In this document: positions 32,020 through 41,848 of the stretch, piece after piece
Layout of the letters: every line of letters starts with the position of its first letter
Position numbering within the stretch: the first letter of the stretch is position 1
NCBI GenBank assembly: GCA_023150915.1
Contig: JAKLKA010000112.1
Coordinates: 1-44,165 of the forward strand
Reading direction: 5' to 3'
Source of the DNA: Polyangiaceae bacterium
GTDB taxonomy: Bacteria > Myxococcota_A > Polyangia > Polyangiales > Polyangiaceae
DNA: 44,165 bases
Notes under the pieces: generated by a model
The model's database searches: none
Seen by the model: the letters and a program-made list of their open reading frames with translations, nothing else
What the model was told of the DNA's origin: nothing
Made by a program: the position numbers and the translations under genes

Positions 32020-33942
32020 ATGATGGTGACGCACCGATTGCCTTTGCTCGTGGCCCTGGTTTCGACCCTGTCCGCCCTCGGCTGCTCTGGCGGCGCGGAT
32101 GACCCCGTCTCGAAAGATCCGCTGCCCCCCGACGTGCCCGAGGTGTGCGACGCCCACGCCCTCACCGGCACCGCGCGCTTCACCGAGCGTTCCGCCGACT
32201 GGGGGCTCTCGGCGAAGACGGCGCAGGCCTGGGTGCTGACCTCGGCAGATCTGAACGGCGACGGCTACCTCGATCTGGTGGGGCACGTTCCCGCCGGCAA
32301 CGTGCGCGGGAAGGCCGACGGTGACCGCTACTTCACGGTGCTTCTCAACGAACCCAAGCCCGGTGGCGGCCGTCACTTCGTCGACCGCACCATCGAGAGC
32401 AACTATGGCGCCACGCGCGACGGCGCCGACGGCGAGCTGCGTGTGGCCACGGGCGCGGTGTTCGGCGACGTCGACAACGACGGCGATCTGGACGTGCTGA
32501 GCCTGACCAGCAGCGGCACCCCCGCGAGCCCGCCGACGCCCGCCGACCTGGACCGCACCGAGCTTCTGCTGAACGACGGCCACGGCAAGCTGAGCTTGGC
32601 TCAGAGCGCCGGCGTCACCACCGAAGCGGGCGGCTCGGTGTGGAGCGCGACCCTCACCGACTTCGATCTGGACGGGTCGCTGGACGCGTTCTTCGCCAAC
32701 TGGCTGACGCCCAGCGGTTTCTTGAGCGAGCAGCAGCTCTTCCGCGGCAACGGCCAGGGCGCGTTCTCGGACGTGAGCGGCGCGGCCGGGCTGATGGACG
32801 CCTCGGCCATGCGCGGCGCCTGCGGGGTGACGGCGTGTGACGTGGACGACGACGGCCAGCCCGAAATCCTGGTCAGCGCCTATGGCCGCATGCCCAACAT
32901 GCTGCTGAAGAGCGACGGCAAGGGCGGCTACTTCGACACCGCCGTGAGTGCCGGCTTCGCCTACGACCAGGGCGTGGACTACCACGATGACCAGGCGTTC
33001 CTCTGCTGGTGCGCGTCGAACCCGACCGAGGCCGACTGCGCGGGCGCTGCCGCGCCCATGGTGCAGTGCTCGGGTGTGCCGAAATGGTCACCGGGCTACA
33101 GCGACCAGCCCGAGCACCTGGGCGGGAACACCTTCAGCACCGTGTGCTCGGACATCACCGGCGACGGCAAGCTGGATCTGTACAACGCCGAGATCCAGCA
33201 CTGGTGGGCGGGGCAGGCCTCGGATCCGTCGGCGCTGCTGGTGAACCAAGGCAACCTCGCCTTCGACCGGCCCAGCCGCGACAAGACGGGCATGCAGTGG
33301 GAGCACGTCGGCGTCTCGTGGGACGAGGGCGGCATCGACGCGGCGGCGGCGGATCTGAACAACGACGGCCGCGAAGAGGTGGTGGTCGGCCGCAGCGACT
33401 ATAGCGAGCAGTACGCGCTGATCTTCCAGCAGCTGGCCGATGGCACCTTCCACGAGGCGGCCAAGGGCCTGGGCATCGATCACCCCTGCGCGGCCTCACC
33501 CATCCTGGCGGACTTCGATCGCGACGGCGATCTGGACGTGGTGATGGCCTCGAGCCGGATGCGCCAGTGGTGCGCCGACGCCTGGGAGCGGAACGAGATC
33601 CGCTTCTACGAGAACGACGCCAGCAAGTTCGGCGGCTGGCTCGCGGTTCGACTGGTCGGCGACGGCGTCACCGCCAACCGCTCGGCCATCGGCGCCAAGG
33701 TGGTGGTGGACGCGGGCGGCACCAAGCTCACCAAGATCGTGCAGGGCGCGTACGGCCACGGCGCGTCGCAACAAGACAGCGTGCTGTTCTTCGGGCTGGG
33801 CGCCTGCACCACCGCGGCGTCGATCGAGGTGCGCTGGCCCAACCAGGGGCGCACCGTGGAGCGCTGGGAGAAGGTCACCGCCGGGCGCGTGATCGAGCTC
33901 GCCATGGGCGACCCGAAGGTGCGCGAGCCGCTCAAGCAGTGA
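32020..33942 (+). CDS. FG-GAP/VCBS repeat lipoprotein with ASPIC/UnbV C-terminus
   Basis: 640 residues. A lipoprotein signal (MMVTHRLPLLVALVSTLSALG then C) is followed by seven calcium-binding FG-GAP-type loops: DLNGDGYLDLVG, DVDNDGDLDVLS, DFDLDGSLDAFF, DVDDDGQPEILVS, DITGDGKLDLYN, DLNNDGREEVVVG and DFDRDGDLDVVMA. Together they should form a propeller. The C-terminus (IGAKVVVDAGGTKLTKIVQG, ASIEVRWPNQGRTVE) is the ASPIC/UnbV domain of CRTAC1-like proteins. It is surface-exposed and probably adhesive; the ligand is unknown. ATG at 32020 or 32023. Before the vapBC insertion it probably followed the kinase gene directly. Confidence 0.88.
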   Translation: MMVTHRLPLLVALVSTLSALGCSGGADDPVSKDPLPPDVPEVCDAHALTGTARFTERSADWGLSAKTAQAWVLTSADLNGDGYLDLVGHVPAGNVRGKADGDRYFTVLLNEPKPGGGRHFVDRTIESNYGATRDGADGELRVATGAVFGDVDNDGDLDVLSLTSSGTPASPPTPADLDRTELLLNDGHGKLSLAQSAGVTTEAGGSVWSATLTDFDLDGSLDAFFANWLTPSGFLSEQQLFRGNGQGAFSDVSGAAGLMDASAMRGACGVTACDVDDDGQPEILVSAYGRMPNMLLKSDGKGGYFDTAVSAGFAYDQGVDYHDDQAFLCWCASNPTEADCAGAAAPMVQCSGVPKWSPGYSDQPEHLGGNTFSTVCSDITGDGKLDLYNAEIQHWWAGQASDPSALLVNQGNLAFDRPSRDKTGMQWEHVGVSWDEGGIDAAAADLNNDGREEVVVGRSDYSEQYALIFQQLADGTFHEAAKGLGIDHPCAASPILADFDRDGDLDVVMASSRMRQWCADAWERNEIRFYENDASKFGGWLAVRLVGDGVTANRSAIGAKVVVDAGGTKLTKIVQGAYGHGASQQDSVLFFGLGACTTAASIEVRWPNQGRTVERWEKVTAGRVIELAMGDPKVREPLKQ

Positions 33943-33958
33943 CTCGGCGCGCACCGGA

Positions 33959-36604
33959 TCATTTCGGCGACCAGCTGGGCATGGTGTCGCCGAGCGCGTT
34001 GGTCGTGAGCCGATTGATGCCCGTACCATCGGCATTCATCGAGTAGATCTCGTAGTTGGCGGCGTCGTCCAGGTTCCCCGCGAACGCGAGCTTCGAGCCG
34101 TCGGGGGACCAGGTCGGGTACCAGGTCCAAGCATTGCCGTTGGCGGTGAGTTGCGTGACAGCGCCGCCGTTGGGGTTCATCACGAAAATGTTCATGGCAC
34201 CCGCGACGCTGCGTGCAAACGCGATCTTCGAGCCGTCAGGAGACCACGCGGGGTGCGTCCCACCGGCGTCGGCCGCCGTGACCTCCACTTGGGCGCTGCC
34301 GTTCGCGTTCATCACCCAGACGCCGCGGACCGTCTGTCGCAAGCTCGAGAAGGCGATCTTGGCGCCGTCCGGAGACCAGCTCGGGTGCATGTCACTGCCA
34401 GGGTCCCAAGTGAGCCGAGTCTGTCCGGTTCCATCGGCGTTCATGACGTAGATCTCGTTGTTCCCGTCCCGATTGCTGGCGAACGCGATCCGCCCTCCGT
34501 CGGGCGACCAGACCGGATCCCAGTCTTCATGACCGCTGCTGCCCGAGAGCTTGGTGAGGCCAGAACCGTCCGCGTTCACCACGGAGATCCCGATGCCCGA
34601 CGGCACACCGGTGCCGAACACCAGCTTGCTGCCGTCCGGGGACCAACTGGGATCTTGATCGAGCACGGCGTTGGTGGTGATCGACACCTGGCCGGTGCCG
34701 TCGGGGTTCATCAGAACGAGCTCCGGGTCCCCACCCGCGTGGCTCACGAACGCGATCCGTTCGCGCGCGGGGCTGCCGACCTCGAGCGAGAAGACGTCGA
34801 ACGGCAAGATCTGGGTCACCGCGAAGACCGTGAGGTCGCTGGCGTTCCCTGCCGACTCGGCGGTGAACGGGATGTCGAGTGTGGTGGCGCCGGCACTCGC
34901 GTCGACGCGCTTGATCTCGGTGATCGGCGGTGCGCCTTGGGGCGACTGCACCAGCACCAGTTGCTTGACGTTGTATGGGCCGATGCCGGGGAAGAAATTC
35001 ACGCTGGCGGGGTCGAGCTTCACGTGGACCGTCACCGGGTCGCCGACGGCAAACACGCTCGGCTCTGCCGTCACCGTCCCTTTGGGAGACCGCGCGAGAT
35101 CGACCGAGCCCACCAACTCGAGGGCGCTCAGGGTCTCGACCCCCAAGAGCTCGAGCGCTTCGTCCAGCTTCTTGCCGACGCCCGCGCGCGACTCGAGCGT
35201 CAGCTGGTAAGACGACTTGTACTGCGTGTCGGCGATTTGATCGGCTTTGTTCGCAAAGCTCCCCTTCAGCTCCGGCCCCATCTTCGCGTAAAACGTGTCC
35301 AGGCGCAGCGACCGCCAGAAGGGGTTGCCAATGGCGAGCTCGACGCGCCCGAAGCCCTCGACGCTGGGCTCGAAGCGGACGCCGGTGAACGTTGGCACGT
35401 TCCACTGTGGCTCGAGCTTCGCGTCCCCGGTGAGCGAACGAACGAACTCGCAGCTGCCACCCACCGGACACTCCACTCCGATTTCGGCGGTCGCGGTCGC
35501 CTCGGCCTGGATGCCCAGACTGGCCGACGCCACCGACACCTTGCCGCCAAGCTCGAAGCCGACCTTGACCGGGACCAAGCCGGCGACGAAGAACGAAAGC
35601 AGACCCCCGATGGGGATGCGGATCGCGAACAGCTCCTTCTCGCATTCCACGCTGCCTTCGAAGCCCGCGGTGACATCCACCCCCACCTCGATGCGCGGGC
35701 CGAGCTGGCCCTGCACCACGAAGCGCTCCAGCCCATGGTCACCGCTGAAGCGGAGATCGAGACCGAAGCTCTGGCTCACCGTGAACACCGGGCTCGTCCC
35801 AATCTGGATCGGCAGGGCCACGTCGGCCTTGCATTCGAACACGCCCAACTGAAATGTGGTTTCGAACTCGACCGGCTTCGGATCGAATTTCAGGGTGCTG
35901 CCTGCGCGCTGGATGTCGTACGTGGCCTCGACGTCCGGCGGGATGATCAACGGCGCCGCCGAGAGGTCGATCCGCTGGTGGATGGTCAACTTCGGCAGAA
36001 GCTCTCGGACCGACACCATTCCCAGGGCGAGGGTGACCTTGCCGTCAGCTTCGCCGACGGCCACCACTTTGCCGCCGGCCGGTTTGGACTCGGTGCTCAG
36101 CACCAGGGTGCCGACCGCGGGCGGGCTCACGCCGCTCAGCACGACTTCGTGGGTGTTGGCCAAGGCCGGCTCGGCTTCGGGCGCGACTTCACGCGGCTCA
36201 CCCACGATGTCTGCGTCGGTGAGGAGCAGGGCGCCGGGAGGGGGCTCGGTGACGATGCCGAGAAGCGGCGCGGATTTGACGCCGTCGGCTTCCACGACGA
36301 TTTGCGTGGAGCCATTCTGGGTGTTGGCGGTCACCTCGCCTCGGTCATCGACGGCAATCTCGGCCGGGGTCGTCGATGTCCACCCGAGCTTCCGGGGCGT
36401 CACGGGGGACCCTTCGGCGTCGTACGCCTTCGCCGAGAGCCGGCGCCGCTCGCCCGCCTGGGTCAGCAGCAGGCCGGTCTGGACGATTTCGACCCGGGCC
36501 ACCTCGCCGCCCGCGGGCTTCTGTCCGCCTTCACCGTCGCCGGCACCACAGCCCGACGCGCACAAGAGCGCGCACACCACGATCACCAGCGCCCGAACCG
36601 CCAT
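33959..36604 (-). CDS. lipoprotein with Ig-like domain and C-terminal PD40/TolB-type propeller
   Basis: 881 residues. The start at 36604 is favoured by GGAGG six bases upstream; the adjacent ATG at 36607 is an alternative. The signal (MAVRALVIVVCALLCASG) ends at a Cys. Residues 35-110 resemble a bacterial Ig-like group 2 domain (LLLTQAGERRRLSAKAYDAE, SPVTPRKLGWTSTTPAEIAV). A middle region of about 450 residues is unrecognised. The C-terminal 280 residues hold six PD40 repeats with SWSPDGSKLVF-type cores (WSPDGGRIAFASNRDGNNEI, YVMNADGTGQTRLTW), a TolB-like propeller. It probably binds protein or polysaccharide at the envelope. Confidence 0.85.
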   Translation of the reverse strand: MAVRALVIVVCALLCASGCGAGDGEGGQKPAGGEVARVEIVQTGLLLTQAGERRRLSAKAYDAEGSPVTPRKLGWTSTTPAEIAVDDRGEVTANTQNGSTQIVVEADGVKSAPLLGIVTEPPPGALLLTDADIVGEPREVAPEAEPALANTHEVVLSGVSPPAVGTLVLSTESKPAGGKVVAVGEADGKVTLALGMVSVRELLPKLTIHQRIDLSAAPLIIPPDVEATYDIQRAGSTLKFDPKPVEFETTFQLGVFECKADVALPIQIGTSPVFTVSQSFGLDLRFSGDHGLERFVVQGQLGPRIEVGVDVTAGFEGSVECEKELFAIRIPIGGLLSFFVAGLVPVKVGFELGGKVSVASASLGIQAEATATAEIGVECPVGGSCEFVRSLTGDAKLEPQWNVPTFTGVRFEPSVEGFGRVELAIGNPFWRSLRLDTFYAKMGPELKGSFANKADQIADTQYKSSYQLTLESRAGVGKKLDEALELLGVETLSALELVGSVDLARSPKGTVTAEPSVFAVGDPVTVHVKLDPASVNFFPGIGPYNVKQLVLVQSPQGAPPITEIKRVDASAGATTLDIPFTAESAGNASDLTVFAVTQILPFDVFSLEVGSPARERIAFVSHAGGDPELVLMNPDGTGQVSITTNAVLDQDPSWSPDGSKLVFGTGVPSGIGISVVNADGSGLTKLSGSSGHEDWDPVWSPDGGRIAFASNRDGNNEIYVMNADGTGQTRLTWDPGSDMHPSWSPDGAKIAFSSLRQTVRGVWVMNANGSAQVEVTAADAGGTHPAWSPDGSKIAFARSVAGAMNIFVMNPNGGAVTQLTANGNAWTWYPTWSPDGSKLAFAGNLDDAANYEIYSMNADGTGINRLTTNALGDTMPSWSPK

Positions 36605-36683
36605 CATGCACCTCCACCGCAAGCTAGCACCCGCACCACGCTCGGAACACGGCTGATCGCGGCTGCGCCCGCGACCCGCCGCC

Positions 36684-37364
36684 TCAGCCCTCGGGCTTCA
36701 CCGGCGGCCAGAGCGCGCCCGGCCCGTTGACGACCGAGCCCTTCGGATCCGCGGGGTCGCACGGCGGGCTGATGAAGTTGGGGATGATCGACCCCGAGAA
36801 CTCGGCGTGGCGAAACGACGCGACGACGCTGACGTCGAACAGGCACCAGCCCGCTTCGTACGTTGGCGCGTAGGTGCCGTGGATGGCGTCGGGCTCGAGT
36901 GTGAGGTTCGCTTCGAGCAGGTCGGGCACCGGCGGCGTCTGGCGAGCCTTGTAGACCAGCGCCAGGCTCGGCCAGGTCTCGTCGAACTTGCCGTCGGCGG
37001 TCGAGAACTTCGCCGAGACCGCGAGCTCGAGGCTGCTCTCGCAGGTGGAGCTCGAATCGGGCCGCGCGGTGCGGGTCACGTATTCGGCGGTCGCCGCGCT
37101 CGTGTCCACCACGAAGGTGAGCGTGGTGAGTGGGCTCGCCGGCTGGGCCTTCGCGTCGAAGCCCAGTTCGGCGCTGTGAGAGCCCTTCGCCAGCGGCAGC
37201 AGGTCGGACGGGGCGATCCCGAACGGTGAGGCTTCGTCGAGCCCCAGCGCCACGCGCTGCTCGTCGCAGCCGCCGGTGGGTTTTCCGGCCGGGTCTTCCG
37301 AGCTCGAGCCGCACGCGGCAGAGCCCAGCGAAGTCAGGATAAGTAGATGTTTCCCCGTAATCAT
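36684..37364 (-). CDS. lipoprotein of unknown function
   Basis: 226 residues from the ATG at 37364, since the signal peptide starts there (MITGKHLLILTSLGSAA then C); an in-frame ATG 12 codons earlier would bury it. The mature part has a short Ser/Asp linker, then about 190 residues with beta-rich character (LTTLTFVVDTSAATAEYVTR, GWCLFDVSVVASFRHAEFSG) and four further Cys. No family is recognised. It lies between the PD40 lipoprotein and the RND pump gene on the same strand, with gaps of 79 and 119 bases. Confidence 0.65.
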   Translation of the reverse strand: MITGKHLLILTSLGSAACGSSSEDPAGKPTGGCDEQRVALGLDEASPFGIAPSDLLPLAKGSHSAELGFDAKAQPASPLTTLTFVVDTSAATAEYVTRTARPDSSSTCESSLELAVSAKFSTADGKFDETWPSLALVYKARQTPPVPDLLEANLTLEPDAIHGTYAPTYEAGWCLFDVSVVASFRHAEFSGSIIPNFISPPCDPADPKGSVVNGPGALWPPVKPEG

Positions 37365-37483
37365 ACGGAATGGTGTAGCACCCTGAGGGGGGCTCGTCAC
37401 CCGGTCGCGCCGGCCGGTGCACCGGTTGTCCCCGCCAGCCCGTAGCCCTAATCACGCCAGGTGGTGGCTGGGCAGCCCTCGCC

Positions 37484-40400
37484 TCACTCGGCCGGCTTTG
37501 GCTCGGGGCTGGCGCTCGAGCCGATCCGGAACCACTTCCGCAGCTTGACCGAGAGATCGTCGAACAACGAGTACGCCACGGGCGTGGCGAGCAACGTGAG
37601 AAGCAGCGCCAGGGTCTGCCCGCCGATGATCACGAAGCCGGTGGCGCGGTTGGTGCCGGCACCGGCGCCGGTGGACACCACCAGCGGCAGCATGCCGGCC
37701 ACGAACGCCGCAGTGGTCATCAAGATCGGGCGCAGGCGGTCGCGGTTGGCGGCCAAGATGGCCTCGAGCTTGGGCATGCCCGCCGCGCGCAGCTTGATGG
37801 TGTGATCGATCTGCAAGATCGAGTTCTTCTTCACGATGCCGAACAACACCAAGATCCCCAGCATGCTGAAGATGTTCAGCGACTGGCCGAAGATGATCAC
37901 GCTGATCAGCGCGAACGGCACGGTCAGCGGCAGCGAGAGCAAGATGGTGATGGGGTGCAGCCACGACTCGAACTGCGCCGCGAGCACCAGGTACATGAAG
38001 ATGAACGAGAGCACGAACGCGAGCATGAAGTTCTTGAAGGTGCGCCCCAGCTCTTTGCTGCGCCCCGAGGGGCCGCCGCTGTAGGCCGGGTCCATCTTCA
38101 GCTCGTCCACGCCCGTGGCCAGGTCCGCCAACACGGCGCCTTCGGAAAAGCCCGGGGCCAGGTTGGCCATCACCGTGACCGTCTTCCTGCGATTGAAGCG
38201 ATCGATGCGGCTCGGCCCCGCGGCCTCGTCGAAGGTGACCACGTTGTCCAGGGTCACCGTCCCCAGCTTCGCGCTTGGCACGCTCAGGCGCTTGAGCCGC
38301 GAGACGTCGTTGCGCGCCTCGCCGACCGAGCGCACCTTCACGTCGTATTGCTCGCCGCGGTCGTTGAAGGTGCTCACCTCGTAGCCGCCCACCAAGAGGC
38401 GCAGGGCGCCGGCCACGTCGGCCACGTTCACGCCCAGGTCGGCCGCCTTCTTGCGGTCGATCAGCGCACGCACCTCCGGCTTGCCGGTGATCATCGAGGT
38501 GTCCGGGTCCTTCACGCCGGGCTGACGCGCCAGGCGCGCCATCAAGGCCCGCGAATAGGCCTCGAGCTTCGACAGCTCGGGCCCTTGAAGCTGGAACACC
38601 ACCGGGTAGTTGGGCATGCCGCCCGAGAAGGTCGGCACCATCCCCACCGAGACGCGATACTTCTCGGCGCCCGGCTGCTTGGCGATCACGTCGCGCGCCA
38701 CCGCGATCAGCTCGGATTGCGGACGCTTGCGGTCCGAGACCGGCACCAGTTTGACGTAGATGCTGGCCAGGTTCGGGGTCTTCTGCGGGTCGTCGCCGAC
38801 GGTGGTGATGGCGTACTTCACACCCTCGATCTTCTCGAGGTCGCCGGCCACACGCGTGGCCACGATGCGGGTGGCGTCCAGGCTGGCGCCCTCGGGCAGG
38901 CGCAGGGTCGCCAGGAGCTGGGACTCGTCGTCTTCCGGCAAGAAGTTCTTGTTGGCCAGGCCGCCCAGCACCGGGATCGAGAGCAAGGTGGCCAGCATGA
39001 CCAGCACGATCACCCAGCGCCGCCGCATCGAGAAGCCGAGCATGCGCATGTAGAGCCTCTCGATGGCCAGGTAGAACCCCGAGGCCTTCGAGCCGTGACC
39101 GTGATGGACCGCGTCGGCGTCGTTCGGCGGCGCCGCCGGTGGCCGAAGCCAGCGCGAGCACATCATGGGCGTGAGCACGAAGCTCACCAAGAGCGACACC
39201 ATGATGGAGAAGGCCATGGTGAGCCCGAACGAGTTCATGAAGCGGCCCACGATGCCGCCCATGAACGCCACGGGCAGGAACACCGCCACCAGCGACAGGG
39301 TGGTGGCCAGCACGGCGAGCCCGATCTCTTTGGTGCCCTCGATGGCGGCTTGAAACGGGGTCGACCCCTTCTCCTCCATGTGGCGATAGATGTTCTCGAG
39401 CACCACGATGGCGTCGTCGATCACGATGCCCACGGCCAGGGTCAGGCCCAGCATGGTGATCACGTTCAGGTTGAAGCCCGCGTAGCGCATCAGGGCGAAG
39501 GTGCTGATGATGCTGACCGGGATGGCCACGGCAGCGATCAGCGTCGAGCGCCAGTTGCGCAGGAACAGGAACACCACCACCGCGGCCAAGAGCGCGCCGA
39601 TGACCAGATGCTCTTTCACCGTGGCGATGGCGTTGCCGATGAACTCGCTCTGATCGCGCGCCACGTCGATCACCGTGCCCTTGGGCAGCCGCGGCCCGAG
39701 CTCGCTCATCCTGTCCTTCACGCGGCGCACCACCTCGACGGTGTTGGTGCCGCTCTGCTTGCGCACGTTGAGCAGCACCGTGGGGTGGGTGCCACGAAAG
39801 CCGGCGCTCACGGCCTCGGCCGTGCCGTCTTCCACCTGGGCCACGTCGCGCAGCCGAATGGGCTGGCCGCTGCGGGTGCCCACCGTCACGTCGGCGAGCT
39901 GCTCGATGCTCTGAACGCGCCCCAGGGTGCGCAGGGTGAGCTGGGTCTCACCCTTCTCGACTCGGCCGCTGGGCAGCTCGATGTTCTGGGTGCGCAGCGC
40001 GCGCTCCAGCTCGGCGCCGGACATGTCGTACTTCTCGAGCTTGGCGGGGTCGACCCAGACGTTGATCTGTCGGGCCCGCCCGCCCACCACGGTGACCTGA
40101 CCCACGCCGTTCAGGGACTCGATCTCGCGCCGCACGACCTTGTCGGCCAGCTCGGTGATGTCCCGGGCGGACCCGGCGCCCGTCACCGCCAGGGTCAAGA
40201 TCGGGGTCGCGTCGGGATCGAGCTTGGCCACCACTGGCGGATCGATGCCGGTGGGCAGGTCGGCCAGAACCTCGTTGATCTTCTCTCGGACCTCCTGGGC
40301 GCCGACGTTGATGTCCTTCTCGAGCACGAAGCTGACGATCACCTGACTCACGCCCTCGACCGAGACGGAGCGCAGCTCGTCGATGCCGCTGATGGTGTTG

Positions 40401-40615
40401 ACCGCCGACTCGATCTTGTCGGTCACCTCGGTCTCGACCTGCTCGGGCGAGGCGCCAGGCACCACGGTGACGGCCATGACCACCGGGAACTCGACCTTGG
40501 GGAAGCGATCGACCCCGAGCTCGAAGTAGGCGAAGGTGCCGAGCACGGTCAGCACCAGGGCGATCACCGACGCGAACACCGGCCGGCGAACGCAAATCGC
40601 AGCAAGCCACTGCAT
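37484..40615 (-). CDS. RND efflux pump inner-membrane transporter (AcrB/HAE1 family)
   Basis: 1,043 residues, the normal length. It exports hydrophobic or toxic compounds using proton influx. It begins with FASVIALVLTVLGTFAYFEL (TM1), then the porter domain (VPGASPEQVETEVTDKIESA, PTGIDPPVVAKLDPDATPIL). TM4 carries the paired Asp in VGIVIDDAIVVLENIYRH, followed by AFMGGIVGRFMNSFGLTMAF and FVLTPMMCSRWLRPP. The C-terminal half repeats the layout (LVLAAQFESWLHPITILLSL, GILVLFGIVKKNSILQIDH). It follows the adaptor gene by 13 bases in a tetR-adaptor-pump operon. No outer-membrane channel gene is in the window. The substrate is unknown. Confidence 0.96.
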   Translation of the reverse strand: MQWLAAICVRRPVFASVIALVLTVLGTFAYFELGVDRFPKVEFPVVMAVTVVPGASPEQVETEVTDKIESAVNTISGIDELRSVSVEGVSQVIVSFVLEKDINVGAQEVREKINEVLADLPTGIDPPVVAKLDPDATPILTLAVTGAGSARDITELADKVVRREIESLNGVGQVTVVGGRARQINVWVDPAKLEKYDMSGAELERALRTQNIELPSGRVEKGETQLTLRTLGRVQSIEQLADVTVGTRSGQPIRLRDVAQVEDGTAEAVSAGFRGTHPTVLLNVRKQSGTNTVEVVRRVKDRMSELGPRLPKGTVIDVARDQSEFIGNAIATVKEHLVIGALLAAVVVFLFLRNWRSTLIAAVAIPVSIISTFALMRYAGFNLNVITMLGLTLAVGIVIDDAIVVLENIYRHMEEKGSTPFQAAIEGTKEIGLAVLATTLSLVAVFLPVAFMGGIVGRFMNSFGLTMAFSIMVSLLVSFVLTPMMCSRWLRPPAAPPNDADAVHHGHGSKASGFYLAIERLYMRMLGFSMRRRWVIVLVMLATLLSIPVLGGLANKNFLPEDDESQLLATLRLPEGASLDATRIVATRVAGDLEKIEGVKYAITTVGDDPQKTPNLASIYVKLVPVSDRKRPQSELIAVARDVIAKQPGAEKYRVSVGMVPTFSGGMPNYPVVFQLQGPELSKLEAYSRALMARLARQPGVKDPDTSMITGKPEVRALIDRKKAADLGVNVADVAGALRLLVGGYEVSTFNDRGEQYDVKVRSVGEARNDVSRLKRLSVPSAKLGTVTLDNVVTFDEAAGPSRIDRFNRRKTVTVMANLAPGFSEGAVLADLATGVDELKMDPAYSGGPSGRSKELGRTFKNFMLAFVLSFIFMYLVLAAQFESWLHPITILLSLPLTVPFALISVIIFGQSLNIFSMLGILVLFGIVKKNSILQIDHTIKLRAAGMPKLEAILAANRDRLRPILMTTAAFVAGMLPLVVSTGAGAGTNRATGFVIIGGQTLALLLTLLATPVAYSLFDDLSVKLRKWFRIGSSASPEPKPAE

Positions 40616-40628
40616 GGGGGCCCGCGCC

Positions 40629-41834
40629 TCAGCGAGGCGCGACCTCCCGCGAGTCGGCGAGCTGGTCCAGGTTGTCGGTGGCGATCTCGTCGCCGGCCTT
40701 CAGCGGGCCGCGGACTTCCACCAGCTCACCCACGTGCCGGCCCACCGACACCAGCTTCTCGACAACGCGGTTGCCGTCGCGGAGGAACACCCGGGCGTTC
40801 GAGCCGGTGGAGCCGACGGCGCTCTCGGGCACCAGCAGCACGTCGCTGGGCGCGCCCTGGAGCGAGACCTGCGCGCGCACGAAGAAGCCGGGCTTGAGCC
40901 GGCCGTCGTCGTTGGGCACCTCGGCCTCGACCGGCAGGGTGCGCGAATAGGCGTTGATGGCGGCACCCATCCGCTTCACCGTGCCGCTGAAGTCGCGCCC
41001 CGGAAAGGCCGAGACCCGGAGCGCCACCAGGCTGCCCACCGCGACGCCGGCGATCTCGCTCTCGGGGACGTCGATCTTCAGGCGCAGCGGGTTGTCTTTG
41101 ACCACCACGGCCACCACGCGACCCACGCCCGCGAACTCACCCGCGTTGATCCTGCGCTCTTGCACCGCGCCGTCGAAGGGCGCCACCACCTTGGTGTCTT
41201 TCAGGTTCTTGCCCGACAGCCGCGACTGCGCCTCGGCGGTCTTCAGGGCGGCGAAGCCTTGCTTCGCGCCGTTCTTCGCCGACTGGTACTGCGCTTCGGC
41301 CCGCTCGGCGGCGTTCTTCGCCTGGTCGGCGGTCGACACCGAGACCGCGCCCTGTTTGGCCAGCTTCTCGGTGCGCTGGGCCTCGATCACGGCCAGGTCG
41401 CGCGTCTCTTTCGCCGCCTTCACGTCGGGCACCGCTTCGGCGTCGAACCCGTTGCCGTTGTCCAGGCCCAGGCGCGCGCGCTGCTGATCGGCGGTCGACT
41501 TGGCCGCGGCGAGCCGCAGCGCGGCCTCGCTCGAGTCGAGCACCACCAGCACGTCGCCCTTCTTCACCCGGGTTCCGACGTCGACGGCCACCGACTTCAC
41601 GGCGCCGCCAAACTGCGCGGCCACCTCGCTCTTCTCGTCGGGATCCAGCGTGCCGCTGATCTCGAGCACCGGGGCCAGCTTGCGACTCTCGACCTTGACG
41701 AAGCGCACCGACACCGCCTGCGCGCCTGCGCCGCTCACCGCGGGCTCGGGCCCGGTGGGTGTGGGTGGGCTCTTCTTGCAGGCCACTGCTCCCGCCGCGC
41801 CAACGGCGATCCACATTGCCAATGACCAACGCAT
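40629..41834 (-). CDS. RND efflux periplasmic adaptor (membrane fusion protein), lipoprotein
   Basis: 401 residues from the ATG at 41834, which has GGAGAG five bases upstream. A GTG at 41852 overlapping the tetR TGA (GTGA) is an alternative giving six more residues. The signal (RWSLAMWIAVGAAGAVA) ends at a lipobox Cys. The barrel-sandwich halves are seen in LAPVLEISGTLDPDEKSEVA plus VKKGDVLVVLDSSEAALRLA, and in KVVAPFDGAVQERRINAGEF. A helical hairpin lies between (KNAAERAEAQYQSAKNGAKQ). It links the pump to an outer-membrane channel. Confidence 0.93.
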   Translation of the reverse strand: MRWSLAMWIAVGAAGAVACKKSPPTPTGPEPAVSGAGAQAVSVRFVKVESRKLAPVLEISGTLDPDEKSEVAAQFGGAVKSVAVDVGTRVKKGDVLVVLDSSEAALRLAAAKSTADQQRARLGLDNGNGFDAEAVPDVKAAKETRDLAVIEAQRTEKLAKQGAVSVSTADQAKNAAERAEAQYQSAKNGAKQGFAALKTAEAQSRLSGKNLKDTKVVAPFDGAVQERRINAGEFAGVGRVVAVVVKDNPLRLKIDVPESEIAGVAVGSLVALRVSAFPGRDFSGTVKRMGAAINAYSRTLPVEAEVPNDDGRLKPGFFVRAQVSLQGAPSDVLLVPESAVGSTGSNARVFLRDGNRVVEKLVSVGRHVGELVEVRGPLKAGDEIATDNLDQLADSREVAPR

Positions 41835-41848
41835 GGGGACTCTCCAGC

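Noticed and set aside
34151-36730. Open frame of about 860 codons opposite the PD40 lipoprotein
   Set aside because: No domain or signal; it mirrors the coding strand's GC-rich third positions.
37802-40897. Open frame of more than 1,000 codons on the plus strand opposite the RND pump gene
   Set aside because: It is antisense to a clear RND transporter, is His/Gln/Ala-rich without domains, and long antisense frames are expected at this GC content.
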